Assembly (NCBI GenBank): GCA_001599755.1
Contig: BCHX01000001.1
Location: 7,316,001 to 7,380,000, forward strand
Direction of reading: 5' to 3'
Length of the DNA: 64,000 nucleotides
From: Gliomastix tumulicola
Lineage: Eukaryota > Ascomycota > Sordariomycetes > Hypocreales > Bionectriaceae
Under the pieces are notes generated by a model. That model worked only from the letters and a program-made list of their open reading frames with translations, was not told the DNA's origin and made no database searches. The number at the start of each line of letters is the position of its first letter. Within the stretch, counting starts at the first letter, position 1. Made by a program: the position numbers and the translations under genes. This document shows, piece by piece, positions 21,381-32,088 of the stretch.

Positions 21381-22432
21381 TCACGAGCAGATGCCAGCTT
21401 GAGGGCCCGCCGCAGCTTGAACAATGCCAGGCACATCCTCGGCCGCGTCGAGGGTATAGCTGTAGAACTCTGCGGGGTCAAACGAAGTTCCCTGGTCTGG
21501 GGCCTGGTCTCCGGAAGTCCCGTCAAAGACGTTGCCGATGCTCGTTAGGGTGGCGCCCTCGTCGGCAGTAATGGGGTTCTTGGTGCTCTCAAAGTAGACA
21601 TTCTCGATGCGGGCATTGGTGCTTCCCCGGGCGTAGTGGCCGTAGGAAGTCACCCCCGAGAGATAGTTATTGTACAGATGAGCATGGAGAAGGTTGTCTG
21701 CCGATGGGTTGCGTTGGTTGGAGCCGTCGAACCAGTTGTGATGGATGGTGCCTTCGGCCACAACATTGTCCGTCCAGCCTGTCAAATTGTTAGAGCAAAG
21801 TGCGTCCAGCGGAGAGAGGGATGACGTACCGATGCCGAATGTCTTATCCTGGCCGCGGAAAACATTATGAGATACGGTCCAGTAGGTGCTGTCCTTGCGA
21901 ATGTCCACCGAGCCATCGCCATTATCCTCAAAGATACCTATGGCCTGTCAGCGGCGGGGATTTTGCCTCATGTGGAAGAGAACCAGCGTCACTTACAATG
22001 ATCGATCCAAAGGTTGGTTGAGGTGTCTGACTGCACACCGTCGCGATCACCGCCATCATCATCCGCCCACGTATTTCCAACTCTCAAGTTCCGAATGATC
22101 ACGTTATTGACGCCAATCAGCCTGAATCCCCCGCCGTCGATGGTCGCATCTGCACCAATACCGACAATGGTCTTGTCGTTTGACACCTCGACCTCGAGAC
22201 CCCAAGGCTCAACCACAATCGTGCCTTGGACCTTGATGATATGCGGACCATCAGCTGCCGCATACTCGACTAGCTCATCGATAGTAGTCACAGTGACCTC
22301 CGTGCCTCCCGCACCGCCAGTGGTGCCGCCGTTGAGAGTCGCAAAGCCAAGGTCTGCAACGTCATCGCAAGCACCAGCAACGGTCCTGACTAGATGGGCC
22401 ATTACAATGGCCGAGGCTGTGACGAGCTTCAT
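21381..22432 (-). CDS. secreted pectate lyase, polysaccharide lyase family 1
   Basis: Three exons, complement(21381..21778, 21830..21937, 21997..22432), give 313 aa. The start at 22432 gives a signal peptide (MKLVTASAIVMAHLVRTVAGA); the frame is open upstream, but that would hide the signal. Parallel beta-helix landmarks are IIKVQGTI, KTIVGIGADATIDGGGFRL, NVIIRNLRV, DRDGVQSDTSTNLWIDHC (Ca-binding Asp region) and TIHHNWFDGSNQRNP, with the catalytic Arg in QRNP. It cleaves polygalacturonate by beta-elimination in plant cell walls and suggests a plant-associated or saprotrophic lifestyle. The first two joins restore IDHCIFEDNGDGS and FGIGWTDNVV exactly. The length is normal for compact fungal PL1 enzymes. 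Confidence 0.92.
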
Positions 22433-23146
22433 CTCAAGTGAATGTTGAAGGTGTAATACTGCGAGGGGAACCGATTCACTGCGCAAGTCCCCGTGTGGCA
22501 GAAGCCATACAGACACTTTATACGCGCCTTCGGTGCTGAAGTTGAGCCAGGCTAAAGGGGTAAGTAAGTCAAGGGAGAAATTAGGCCGAATCCCCGAATA
22601 CACATGATGACACGGGCAGGATACCTACGGATAATATGCCATGCTGAGGAACGTGATCGTCTTTGGACTGTTGAGGCAGTGGACCATGCCGACGGAGCAA
22701 CTTCTTTTCCACCAGTGGAAGTGACCGTAGTTCTTCTTCAGTAGCCAAGGGGGGTGAAATCCCAAACGCAACCGATATTAAACAGCCCGAATCAAGCCTT
22801 TTGCAATGCCGATCATCGCGTCAACTCCCGCCGCATGTCCCGATCAGTGCGGGTAGCAGGGAAGACCGAGCATTTGTTGTGATTACCTGATTTGGAGGCT
22901 AATGCCGTCGCTTTATTTGCTTCCGCAAGATTTATTTCAACCGTCTCTCACCCTGGACGATCTCGTACCTCTCTGTTCATTGTTCACTTAAACCCACAAT
23001 ACCCGTCAAACATCAATGTCAAAGACTCCCATCACACTTCTGGTGAGTCAACAAAGAAAATTGGTCAATTGATGGAAGACATAGTGTGGTGTTGGTAAAT
23101 TGAAGCGGCTCAGCATCGAGTATTCGATTGGATTGGATGGTATATG
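22433..23146. other. intergenic, pectate lyase promoter
   Basis: About 710 bases upstream of the pectate lyase and downstream of the second AAAP gene. No gene recognised. Confidence 0.5.
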
Positions 23147-24863
23147 CTATATGTTGCTCGCGCATGACCATGGCCTATTCGAGTCCTGGTTTACAGTCTC
23201 GATGGCTGACCAGAGGCCTAGCACGCAGAGCAGAGCACCCGTAATAACAAGACTGGAGTTGCACAGAAATTTAAACACCTGCCCCCCGGTTTGAAACCAC
23301 CGTTTGTGGTTCATGAACAGCCAGAACATCCCAGGCAGGCCGAACGAGAACCAGCTGATGAAGAGCGCGCTGACTAGTCCAAGGAGGCCTGTGAAGACTG
23401 GAATCGACTCTGCAATGATAAGAGCGCAGATCCAGAGACCGAGCGTGATGAGGACCCAGATAGACGTCGACTTGACGGTCCGGCGCTCCGTCAGTGCTGT
23501 GTTGCCATACAGACGGGAGAAGATGTACTTGGCGGCAATGAAGCTGTAAATGACGCCGCCGATGACAATGGTGGGAATGGCGATGGCCCAGATGGCCTTG
23601 CGCATCGTGACGCTGCTGGCCGCAGACAGAGCTGGGCCCTTGAGGCTATTGCCGACAGAGACGTAGATGACGATGGCAGCAATGAGATACAACGGTATCG
23701 CCACGGCTTGCAAGAGCGCAATAGCCTTTGGCCAGTCCTCGGGCCTCTTGAACTCGTTGAGGATCCCAAAGGCGCAAGAATGGCTTGCTATTAGAGAATC
23801 AATAGTCAGCTTCCGTTCTTTGCCCCGACGAGACGGCATACGCTACTCACCATAAGCAACGGAGATGTTGCTCACGGCCAGAAAAGCCCTTGTGAACTTG
23901 TTGCGTGCAACCAGCTCGACGGCTCCAGTCATGGGACGATGGACGGCCACGTCTCCGACTGTGATGAGCGTTGCCAGCACGATGCTCACCACCGCTATCC
24001 AGTATGTTAGTGTGTCCAAACTGTCGACGACTGAACAAGCACTGCCGTTGGCCTCTTCCATGCCCATGCTACGATACTGGCAATACCACTTTCTGCCTGT
24101 GAAAGGGTCGTCGTATCGTTGTTCATGGGTCATGGCAGTAGCTTGCGATTCTGTCGTTGCGTGGAAATAATGTCAACTTACACACTCCAGACATGACGCT
24201 GGTCCATTTCAAGGTGCGAGGAAGGTTGCAAAGCCAGAAGATCACCATGCCCACGGCCGCCCAGACAATCGTGCAGACCGAGCTGTCCGTCAGGTGGTTC
24301 AGGCAGATGGTCCAGGTCAGCAGATGGCTTGCACTGACAAAGACCTGGAAGAGGGTCTGCGCCCAACCGAAGAGCTCCTGGAAGACGCGGCCCATGCCAA
24401 TGGACTGGCCCATGATCTCGACAGCATCGCCGAAATTGTTCACGGCCGGGTACACCTTTTTGAACTCTCCAATCATGAGGCCGGAGTACGTCGCCATGCC
24501 GCCCAGCACAAGAATGACCACAATACCCGGCACGAGGCCGAGCTCAGCGAGGGCCCAGGGGAGCGAGAGTATTCCCAGCGAGACTGTCTCGGCGATGAGA
24601 ACGATGCCGCCCTGCCTGCTCGTCGGTACGTTTGTTGGTCAGCTCGATATTGAGGCGCACTTCCGAGGCAGTCAAGAGGCAGGCACTCACCACCAGTGGA
24701 GGGTCTTGAAGTTGATCAACTGGCCCTCTGGCTCTTGTTCTGCGCTTTGCCGCACGTCAATCTTGGCCTGGGACAACACGCCAGCGCCAGGCTGCTCTGT
24801 ATTGGCAGCCCCGGGCTCGTTCACCTCCGCGGGGCCCCTGTCATCATGCAGTTCGACGGGCAT
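23147..24863 (-). CDS. amino acid permease, AAAP family (second copy)
   Basis: Preferred model complement(23147..23787, 23851..23994, 24182..24615, 24691..24863), 463 aa. HWWQGGIVLIAETVSLGILSLPWAL begins the membrane part, and VAYASHSCAFGILNEF and CLWSAIETV-type C-terminal features match the AAAP family. The third exon boundary is the uncertain point. A 187-nt intron (donor GTAAGT at 24181, branch CTAAC, acceptor TAG before 23994) gives SGVSVVSIVLATLITVG and matches the family pattern. An alternative AAG acceptor near 24142 would add a ~49-residue hydrophilic loop with four or more charged clusters. Both keep frame. Like the 19.3-kb permease it probably carries neutral amino acids. Protein similarity between the two copies is partial, not that of a recent duplicate. 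Confidence 0.82.
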
Positions 24864-25494
24864 GATTGTGTGCTGCAGAATGAAGAGGACGCAATACGTG
24901 AATTAGGGGTAAACCGACGGGGAAGTGAGTGTGCAGGCCAAACCAACTTTTGTCAATGCTTGCTTGCAGGGGGCACCTTGAAAGAACAAGAAATGCACGC
25001 CAACCACCTTCTTTCTCGACGGAGCATCTGTCCTTGTTGATCTTTTTAAGTTTCACGCTCAGTGGTCTTTTATTGACGTGGCTGGAAGATTCTCCTCACA
25101 CTCGTCACATAACGACATAAAGTCTACTTTCACAAATGAGAACCCTTTCGTCCTCATCGCAGCGCGGGGAGACTTCAACCAAAACGACGGCCCAACATCG
25201 GGCCGTAAACACTGAGCAAGAGTAAACACCAAACAGAGATAAGCTCCTGGATCGAGCACGAGATGCCGGCTCAGAGAGTTTTATTGGGTGAGAGTCCGTC
25301 GGTGGTTCAGGGCAGGCTGCTGTCACCTCATCATCCCGCTCTATTGTATCGCCCATCTCATACCTACCGCTCCAATGGGGTGTACGGTACAAGACAGGAA
25401 CATGTTATAAATATGTGCAACAAAGTGAGAAAGAAACGTCTATTCATCGCTCAAATCGAGAAGGATGAAACCAGTCTATATCTATGTCTATTGA
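24864..25494. other. intergenic
   Basis: About 630 bases holding the second permease's promoter and the glycosyltransferase's 3' flank. No gene recognised. Confidence 0.5.
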
Positions 25495-26748
25495 TCAGTT
25501 CAGCATGCTCTCCAGACTCGCCACTCGGGTAGGTGCAAATTCCGGAATCACGAGAGGGCCCGGGACGGTCTCATGCGTCAGGTTCGTTTCTGCCCATCTC
25601 AGCCAGGCTCCGTGCGTCCCCTCCGCGCAGTCACTGCCCTTGTTGTCCCTCCACAGCATCCCCAGAGTCGGTGCCCCAAACAGCTTGGCCGAGAAGCCGT
25701 GTGCGAGCTTGATGCACCAGCTGCGTCCAATACACGCCTCGACCATCTCCCGCGCGAGTTTCTGGTCCTGTGTCCCCTGTTCGTCACCTCCCGCTGCCTT
25801 GGTCGGGAGCGGCGTCAAGAAGAGCTCATGCTGGCGCTTGCTGTTCCAGCTCGTGATCTGCTCGTTGGCGTAGGCCATGTCCACCATGCTGTAGAGCCAG
25901 CAGTGCTTCCTCACATACCCAGGCCCGTCCCACCCGTCATCCTCGTCCTTCCACCGCTGGGCGGCGCCCATGCACTGGATCTGGATGGCATAGTCGGTCA
26001 TGCTCTCGTCGTCGATTTCCATCTTGCCCTTGCCCTCGTCCGAGACGGCGACCTCGCCGGAGACATGCAACAGGGGCACGTGGGCGACGAGCTGGCTGCG
26101 AGACATGCCCGCGGTGCTCGTCTTGCCCTCCCACAGCTTCATCAGAATCTTGTGCGCGCGGAGCATCATGGGATTGTCGGGGCCCGTCATCATGTTGAAG
26201 TTGATGATCGTAACGCTCTCGGGCGGGTCGCCCATGGTCATTCCCGCGTACTCGTACGGCGACTCCGGGTTGTTGATGTGGTTCTCCCAGACCCAGTTGA
26301 TGTCGCCAAACTGCAGCACGCCGGCATCGAGATAGATGCCTCCGTACTTGAGCAGCAGCGGGAATCGCGAGAAGTCGGACATGACCTGCGCCTTGTACGA
26401 GCCGCCAATCTTGCCCTCGATGAGCGCCGCCGGCACAACGGCGGGATCTGTCACGTCGATGAAGTTGGCCATGTTGAGAGGGGAATCCGGCACATTGTCG
26501 ATGACGTAGATGGTCCATCCGAGAGGACCGAAGCGGCGGTACCACGAGAGAACATTGCGTAGGAGGTAGCCAGGCATCGTCTTGATGCCCGAGTGCCAAA
26601 AGGCAAAGATGGACTTGGCGCCTCGCGTCGGGGGCGGCGGGCTCGTCAAAGCGGTGGGAAGCGCGCTGGAGTCGTCTGAAGAGATCGCTGGGAGAACGTC
26701 GTAGGGCACAGGGACGGTGCCCGGTATTTTGGGCCAGGGGTTCTCCAT
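25495..26748 (-). CDS. glycosyltransferase, capsular polysaccharide synthesis type (Caps_synth/DXD-like)
   Basis: A single exon of 417 aa. AKSIFAFWHSGIKTMPGYLLRNVLSWYRR followed by WTIYVIDNV is the usual opening, and AQVMSDFSRFPLLLKYGGIYLDAGVLQ is the nucleotide-sugar/metal-binding segment, with DAG where other DXD enzymes have DxD, a variant common in fungal members. A C-terminal helical region carries LTPLPTKAAGG and GRSWCIKLAHGFSAKLFG. No signal peptide or membrane anchor is evident, so location is unclear. It probably transfers a hexose to a glycan or small molecule; donor and acceptor are unknown. The promoter has a repeated TCACTGAGTG element and a TGAGTCA site. Confidence 0.82.
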   Translation of the reverse strand: MENPWPKIPGTVPVPYDVLPAISSDDSSALPTALTSPPPPTRGAKSIFAFWHSGIKTMPGYLLRNVLSWYRRFGPLGWTIYVIDNVPDSPLNMANFIDVTDPAVVPAALIEGKIGGSYKAQVMSDFSRFPLLLKYGGIYLDAGVLQFGDINWVWENHINNPESPYEYAGMTMGDPPESVTIINFNMMTGPDNPMMLRAHKILMKLWEGKTSTAGMSRSQLVAHVPLLHVSGEVAVSDEGKGKMEIDDESMTDYAIQIQCMGAAQRWKDEDDGWDGPGYVRKHCWLYSMVDMAYANEQITSWNSKRQHELFLTPLPTKAAGGDEQGTQDQKLAREMVEACIGRSWCIKLAHGFSAKLFGAPTLGMLWRDNKGSDCAEGTHGAWLRWAETNLTHETVPGPLVIPEFAPTRVASLESMLN

Positions 26749-27205
26749 GCTGAGGATTCGTTCTAAGGTGTGTGCGTGAGTGACTGGTGCGTAAGGCGCA
26801 ACATGGATGGAATCCGAAGAAGCTGATGGTAGGAGATGATGCTACAATTAGAGAATCGCCGCCCTTTTGTATGAGATTCAGCGACCGACGAGCCGTGGCT
26901 TCACTGAGTGTCACTGAGTGTCATGGTGAGTCACGGGGACTCACAATGAGCCTGCAGCGCTGCGAGAAGACGGCGTTAGGCGCTTGTGCGGGGATATGCG
27001 ACTTGAGCCAGCGGCTATTTCCCACAAAGGACAATAATCCCACAGTCATTCATGCCATTGACCAGCCTGGGAATGCAGTCAAAAATACAGCATGGCCAAT
27101 CCGAGCTTCGCATTCATTATATTGACTAGATCTGCTGCATCTGGACTGATCGCAAGATTCAACTGAACTGGACTGCCCTCCAACACACCACTCTCCATAC
27201 TCATC
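26749..27205. other. intergenic, glycosyltransferase promoter
   Basis: About 450 bases between two minus-strand genes. It contains the repeat element described at 26901-26934 and nothing else recognisable. Confidence 0.5.
26901..26934. promoter_or_regulatory. tandem TCACTGAGTG repeats next to a TGAGTCA (AP-1/Gcn4-type) site
   Basis: Two abutting copies of TCACTGAGTG occupy 26901-26920, followed by TGAGTCAC at 26927-26934. This lies 150-190 bases upstream of the glycosyltransferase start. TGAGTCA is the consensus of bZIP regulators such as Gcn4/CPC1; binding is inferred only. Confidence 0.45.
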
Positions 27206-27977
27206 TCAGTTCTTCTTAGCCGCTGCGGCCTCCTCCCTTGCCCTTGCCGCTGCAATGATTTCCGGCTTCATTCGTGCAGCCACCCGGGCAATCGCCGGCC
27301 TCTCCAGCAGGCGCGCAAACCAAGCAGAGAACGCGGGCCATTGAGACAGGTCAACGAGGTCCGTGAACAGCAGAGACGTGGAAAGATAGTACGGCACAAG
27401 CATGACATCAGCGTACGTCGCCCTGTCGCCGACGAGATACGACGTGCCCTGCTTGGTGAGATGGGCGTCGATGACTCCCGTCACGCGCTTGATCTCGTTC
27501 GCGTAGCGGTCGATGGCAGACTGGAAGCGCTCAGGGTGATAGTACAAGAACCACGCGAGCTGGCCAAAGTAGGGGCCCTGGCCGCTCATCTGGAAATGCT
27601 CCCAGCAGCGGGTTGTGTGCTTTTCGGGGAAGGTGTCGTAGTGCAGCTTGTTGTCGGGATCATACTCGGCGATGAGATAGTCGATGATGGCTCCAGACTG
27701 TTCACAACCAACGTTAGTGACGAATGTAGTAGGTAAGCTGCACTCTTTGGGTGCTCACCTCCCAGAGTTTGATGTCCTTGTTCGGATCAACGGCGCCTGG
27801 AAGCCTGCCATTCGGGTTGATCGAGAGGAAGGACTCGGCCTTGATCGTGTCATACGGAGTCTCGACGGTCTCGTATGGAATGCCGAGCTCTTCAAGCACA
27901 AAGAAGACCTTCCATGGGTTGGGAGCCGGGCCGTCGGCGCAGTAGATCTGGATCGGCTTCAGGTTGGACGTTGCCAT
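27206..27977 (-). CDS. glutathione S-transferase, Ure2p/GstA-like
   Basis: Two exons, complement(27206..27697, 27759..27977), give 236 aa, joined in phase 0 by a 61-nt intron (donor GTGAGC, acceptor CAG). An N-terminal thioredoxin fold (IQIYCADGPAPNPWKVFFVLEELGIPYETV, then FLSINPNGRLPGAVDPN and LWESGAIIDYLIAEYD with the glutathione gamma-glutamyl site E/S) precedes an all-helical C-domain with YADVMLVPYYLS. It conjugates or reduces electrophiles with glutathione in the cytosol. It is transcribed away from a Zn2Cys6 regulator with a shared 640-bp promoter, which fits an inducible detoxification pair. TATA-like element at 28101-28110. Confidence 0.92.
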
Positions 27978-28100
27978 GGCTGCGAAAGTGGTTGGTGTTG
28001 AAATCGAAGTAATGGTTCAAAATGTCGATTAAGCTCGTGCTTGTTCAGATTGCTGCATCTGGTGGTGATGAAGTGCATGAGTTCAAGCAGGCTTGTCGTC

Positions 28101-28110
28101 GATTTATATA
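28101..28110 (-). promoter_or_regulatory. TATA-like element of the GST gene
   Basis: TATATAAATC on the minus strand, about 125 bases upstream of the start codon at 27977. Confidence 0.5.
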
Positions 28111-28293
28111 CTACATTCCCAACAGCTCGGGCGGTCCTCGCTCGCTCTCAGCGCCCATCAGGATTCTCCCCTCGAAATCATGGCCGGTGTGATGGCCGAA
28201 ATAGTGGACTCTGTGAGCCAATACAGCTGTAACACGGCGCCCGAGCAGCACCGGAGCGTCGACGCTTGCTTAGCTGTGCTGCCTTGATCGACG

Positions 28294-28330
28294 ACCGGCC
28301 CCGGTCCTCCATCTCGGTCGGTCCTCGGTC
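28294..28330. promoter_or_regulatory. CGG-triplet cluster, candidate Zn2Cys6 binding region
   Basis: A perfect inverted repeat ACCGG-CC-CCGGT at 28294-28305 overlaps the first of four CGGTC copies (28302, 28315, 28319, 28326). An 8-base CGGTCCTC occurs twice. CGG half-sites in direct or inverted pairs are the usual targets of Zn2Cys6 dimers; the link to the neighbouring regulator is inference. Confidence 0.4.
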
Positions 28331-28617
28331 GTGGCCGGGGTCCAGCTGCTGCGGGTCATTGAAGCTCACTGAAAGCAGCTCGTGCGGAGTTGACTCGTCG
28401 GAGTCCGCCTGTAAACAAGCCCGCCTGTCCGCCAGCCAATCACAGCCGACGCGACGTGGCGGATTCTGGAGCACAAGAACGAAGTGCTTGGAAATCAGGG
28501 GCCTTGACTCTACCGCTCTACTCACTATCATCGCTAGAGCATCGTATGCCATCCTGTGCTGCATCACTCAGATAGCCTCTAGCAGCTGTGCGCAGCTCCA
28601 GCGCTTCTCTCCGCAAA

Positions 28618-30820
28618 ATGTCTACCCCTGCCACCAAACCGGGAGACAACCAGAGGCCAGCAGCAGCAGCGGAAGGGGACCTAGAGCCAGAGCTCGAGCT
28701 CAAGATATGGAACTGTCTCAACTGCCGCAAGCGGAAGATCCGATGTGATCGAAGGGACCCATGCGCCCACTGCACTCGGTCGGAGCTCAGCTGTTCGTTC
28801 CCCGTCACCGGCCGAACCCCCACCCGGAGGTTCCCGGCAGGCCAGCGATCCGAGGACACGGGCTGGAAGGCACGCCAGCGGGAGCTTCTCGACAAGTTAA
28901 GCCACCTCGAGAGCGTTATCAAGAAGCTTCAGACTCAAGAGAACCGGCCAGAAGAAGCCCAGGACGAAGACGAGGATGAGGATGGCTACAGGGAGGACGA
29001 GAGTAATGGCAACGCTGACGAGCTCGGCATGCTGGTCTCCGCCAAGACGGGAAGCCTCTATGTGGACAACGGGTTTTGGGCTGCTCTTTGCGACGAGGTC
29101 AGTCTTGGGGTTAATTATTGTGGGATATCAAGCTGACCGCACCAAGGCGAGGAAGATATACGCGCAGTGCTCGAAGGCGGGAAATCCAGCAGATCCGGTG
29201 ATGAAGTATTCGGGCACCGGCCGACAGTTCTTTACCATGCACGACCAGGCTGCAAGCCAGCAAGAGTGGCTCCCGCTGCCGTCACAGGTGCCCTATATCT
29301 GGCAGGTATATCTTGTCAACATTGACCCGTGCATCAAGGTCCTTCATGTACCCACCATGTCCAGAGTCATCGAAGCGTCGAAGGGTGCGTGGGACAGGAA
29401 TTTGAGCCTCGCGACGTGGTTGCTAAGATACTTCTAGGATCAATCAGCACCATGGACCCAGTTGGAAAGACGTTGATGTGTGCCATCGTTCTCGCGTCTA
29501 TCGGATCACTGACTGACGAGGAGGTAAGGACCGGTCCTCCATCTGATCTGATCTGCGTATCAAGACTAAGTCATCATCAGGTCGCGGAAAGCTTCGGCCA
29601 AGCCAAGTCACATCTTATCCCGTGGTTGACCTACACGTTCGAGAAGAACTTGACCCAGGCCGGGTTTCTAGGCACGTCGGACTTGGCATTATTGCAGGCC
29701 ATTATCATCTACCTCGACTGCTTGGGGCAGCAGCATGGAGACCGGACCGTTTGGGCCATGACTGGTCTCCTGACCCGGACTGCTGTATCCAACGGCCTCC
29801 ATCGTGACGGCTCACACTTTCCGGACATGACTCCCTTCGAAGCCGAGATGCGTCGCCGAATATGGTGGTACATTTGCCTGGTAGATCTCAGATTCGGCGA
29901 TGCTCAGGCCATCGACATGGCCATCACGGAGCGCATCTTTGATACGAAACAGCCTGCCAACATCAACGACGAGGACCTATGGGTAGACATGGATCAGCCT
30001 CCCGTCCAGCGTGAGTGCTTTACGGACATGTCGATGACGCTTCTGCGGTGCAACTTGTGGCGGCTCCTTCGACGAGTGCGAAAGTACGTCGCCATGTCAA
30101 CAGTTACGAAGAAGGGCAGCGTGAGGGAGGAGCTGGCAAAGCTTCACAAGTCCATAGAGGGGATTCGACAGAAGGTATTGCGTTACCTCGACATGGAACT
30201 GCCACTCCATCGCCTCATCAAGACCATGGCTGACGTCAACTTCGCTCGCGCCGAGTTGCTCCTCAACTATCGAGCTCACTTCGGCCCGAACGCCACGTCG
30301 GCGACAGCCCTGCCCGCCGATGAGCTCAGATACGGCTCTCCGTGCATGGCAGCTTTGTCGAGCCTTGAGTGGATGCACCAGGCGCGGCTGGCAGAGGGCA
30401 CAAGGCGCTGGATGTGGGTATTCCGCGGCTGCCCACCCTGGGACTCGCTCGGTATACTGCTTGTAGGGCTGCTTGCGTCTACGGCGAAAGGCGAGTGGCC
30501 GCCCCTGTGCGAGAGAGCGTGGCAAGCGGTGAGAACAGAGGTAGAGAGAATACCCGGGACACTCAAGGTGGGAACTGCCTCCCTGCGCGAAGACATCAGA
30601 GGATATCGCTGACCCAGGACACGTCAACTAGTCGGAACCCATAAGACAGCCCATGTGGGTTGTGATGGAGGCGGTGGGGAGACGACGGGAGACAGTGATG
30701 GGATACGCTGCTCCATGCCACGAACTCATGCCGGAGCCGGCGAACGCACCGGACGAGTATGACCAGATATTCGAGGCCCCATTCTCAAACGAGGAGGATC
30801 TGTGGATGTGTCTTCAATAA
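28618..30820 (+). CDS. Zn2Cys6 transcription factor with fungal-specific regulatory domain
   Basis: Model 28618..29097, 29147..29384, 29438..29523, 29581..30567, 30650..30820 gives 653 aa. The zinc cluster is C33-x2-C36-x6-C43-x5-C49-x2-C52-x6-C59. A coiled coil (RQRELLDKLSHLESVIKKLQTQ) precedes an acidic stretch. The middle domain includes IWQVYLVNIDPCIKVLHVPTMSRVIEASKG, LQAIIIYLDCLGQQHGDRTVWAMTGLLTRTAVSNGLHRDG and MRRRIWWYICLVDLRFG, the standard fungal_trans pattern. The last intron (30568-30649) is inferred because the region after it encodes a typical acidic tail ending DEYDQIFEAPFSNEEDLWMCLQ. The first acceptor is uncertain (AAG at 29146, or the in-frame CAG at 29174). It likely regulates the divergent GST and/or the exporter genes to the right. 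Confidence 0.82.
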
Positions 30821-31031
30821 ACACAAGCTAGAAATGGGGAAATATTGCTGTCCACTCTGGCGTCTGATATGCCGAAGCAGGCGCACCTAATCGCCGGCCT
30901 GGCTTTGGCCCGAGACTGGAGAAAAAAGGCCTGTGTGCCGGCGTGCCTGAACCCCTCTTTGAATTTTCAACATCTCACATGTGTCTTCGTCGTCTTCTGG
31001 CCTTGACTGACCACCGTATCAGAAGAGGACG

Positions 31032-32088
31032 ATGGGCCGCAACGCGCAGAGTACGGCCAAAGACGGCTTGCTGGCATGGACAGATATATGTGAGTATAGC
31101 CTTCAGTGCAGGAGCAGGGACGACTCGCTGACAAGACACCCTCAATCAGTTCCATGGCAGAGGTAGGCGCACCTAGACCAAGACGGACTGCATCCGTATT
31201 TTAACGTAACATAGGGACAATGAGTTTATCCTGACGGGTTACCGGTAAGAGAGGACCTTACTTCCGAACAGCGACAGTATCGCTAATGCCGTATGCAGGA
31301 GAGCTTCGTTTTCATACTTGACGTCCTTCTGGAGCATCTTTCGTCTTCACAATGAGACGGCCAATATCTGGAGCCACCTACTCGGTTCCCTCCTCTTCGG
31401 CGTGCTCCTGGCACAATTTTTACTGCTGCTTAGCCTCCCGTCCGACGTTCGATTTGAAGATGCAGTAGCGACGAGCGTCTACTTCCTCGGCGTGGTCGTC
31501 TGCTTCGTGCTGTCCACCATCTTCCACACCTTTTCCGACCACAGCCCCGAGATGCACAAGTTCGGCAATGAGCTGGACCACCTCGGCATCGTGCTGGTCA
31601 TGTGGGGGACAGGCATGTCCAACGTCTACTTTGGCTTCTACTGCCAACCAGCCGTTCGCAATGCCTACTTCTCCCTCACCACGGCCACAGTGGTGGGATG
31701 CGGTGTCTTCACGCTCCGACCCAAGTTCCGGCAGCCATCGTACCGGACGATGCGCTTCCTCATGTATCTCTTCCTTGGAGCCAGCCTCTTCATGCCCGTC
31801 GTGCACGGGCTGGTCAAGTTCGGATGGGAGCGACTGGACGAGATGACCGGACTCGAGTCCTTCTTTGGCCTGGGCGTCATCAATTTCTCAGGGTCGGCAG
31901 TCTACGCAGCGAGGATCCCTGAGCGGTGGTTCCCTAGGAAGTTCGACCTTCTAGGGCACAGTCACAACTGGATGCACGTGCTCGTCCTGCTTGGTGCACT
32001 CGTCCGTCTCTGGGGCTTGCTGGCAGTCGTGGAGCGGTGGCAGGAACGAAGTGTGCAAGATTACTGCTCAGCAGTGTTGGCCATCTAA
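31032..32088 (+). CDS. PAQR/hemolysin-III family membrane protein (Izh/adiponectin-receptor-like)
   Basis: Four exons, 31032..31089, 31150..31162, 31215..31244 and 31299..32088, give 296 aa. The second exon is only 13 nt, but it is required to build WTDIFPWQRDNEFILTGYR, the conserved PAQR entry motif. Then come HNETANIWSHLLG, STIFHTFSDHSPEMHKFGNELDHLGI (metal His/Asp) and GHSHNWMHVLVLLGA (HxxxH-type site), in a seven-helix frame. Fungal Izh proteins influence zinc and sterol/ceramide metabolism; adiponectin-receptor relatives act as ceramidases. Its stop lies 351 bases from the convergent MFS gene. Confidence 0.9.

Larger units (their letters stand above)
27978..28617. promoter_or_regulatory. 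divergent promoter of GST and Zn2Cys6 regulator
   Basis: This 640-bp interval is shared by two divergent genes. It includes a TATA-like box on the GST side and a GC-rich cluster of CGG triplets at 28294-28330. Confidence 0.55.

Noticed and set aside
25573..26562. 329-codon plus-strand open frame opposite the glycosyltransferase
   Set aside because: Arg/His/Val-rich composition of an antisense frame; the minus strand encodes a recognisable enzyme.
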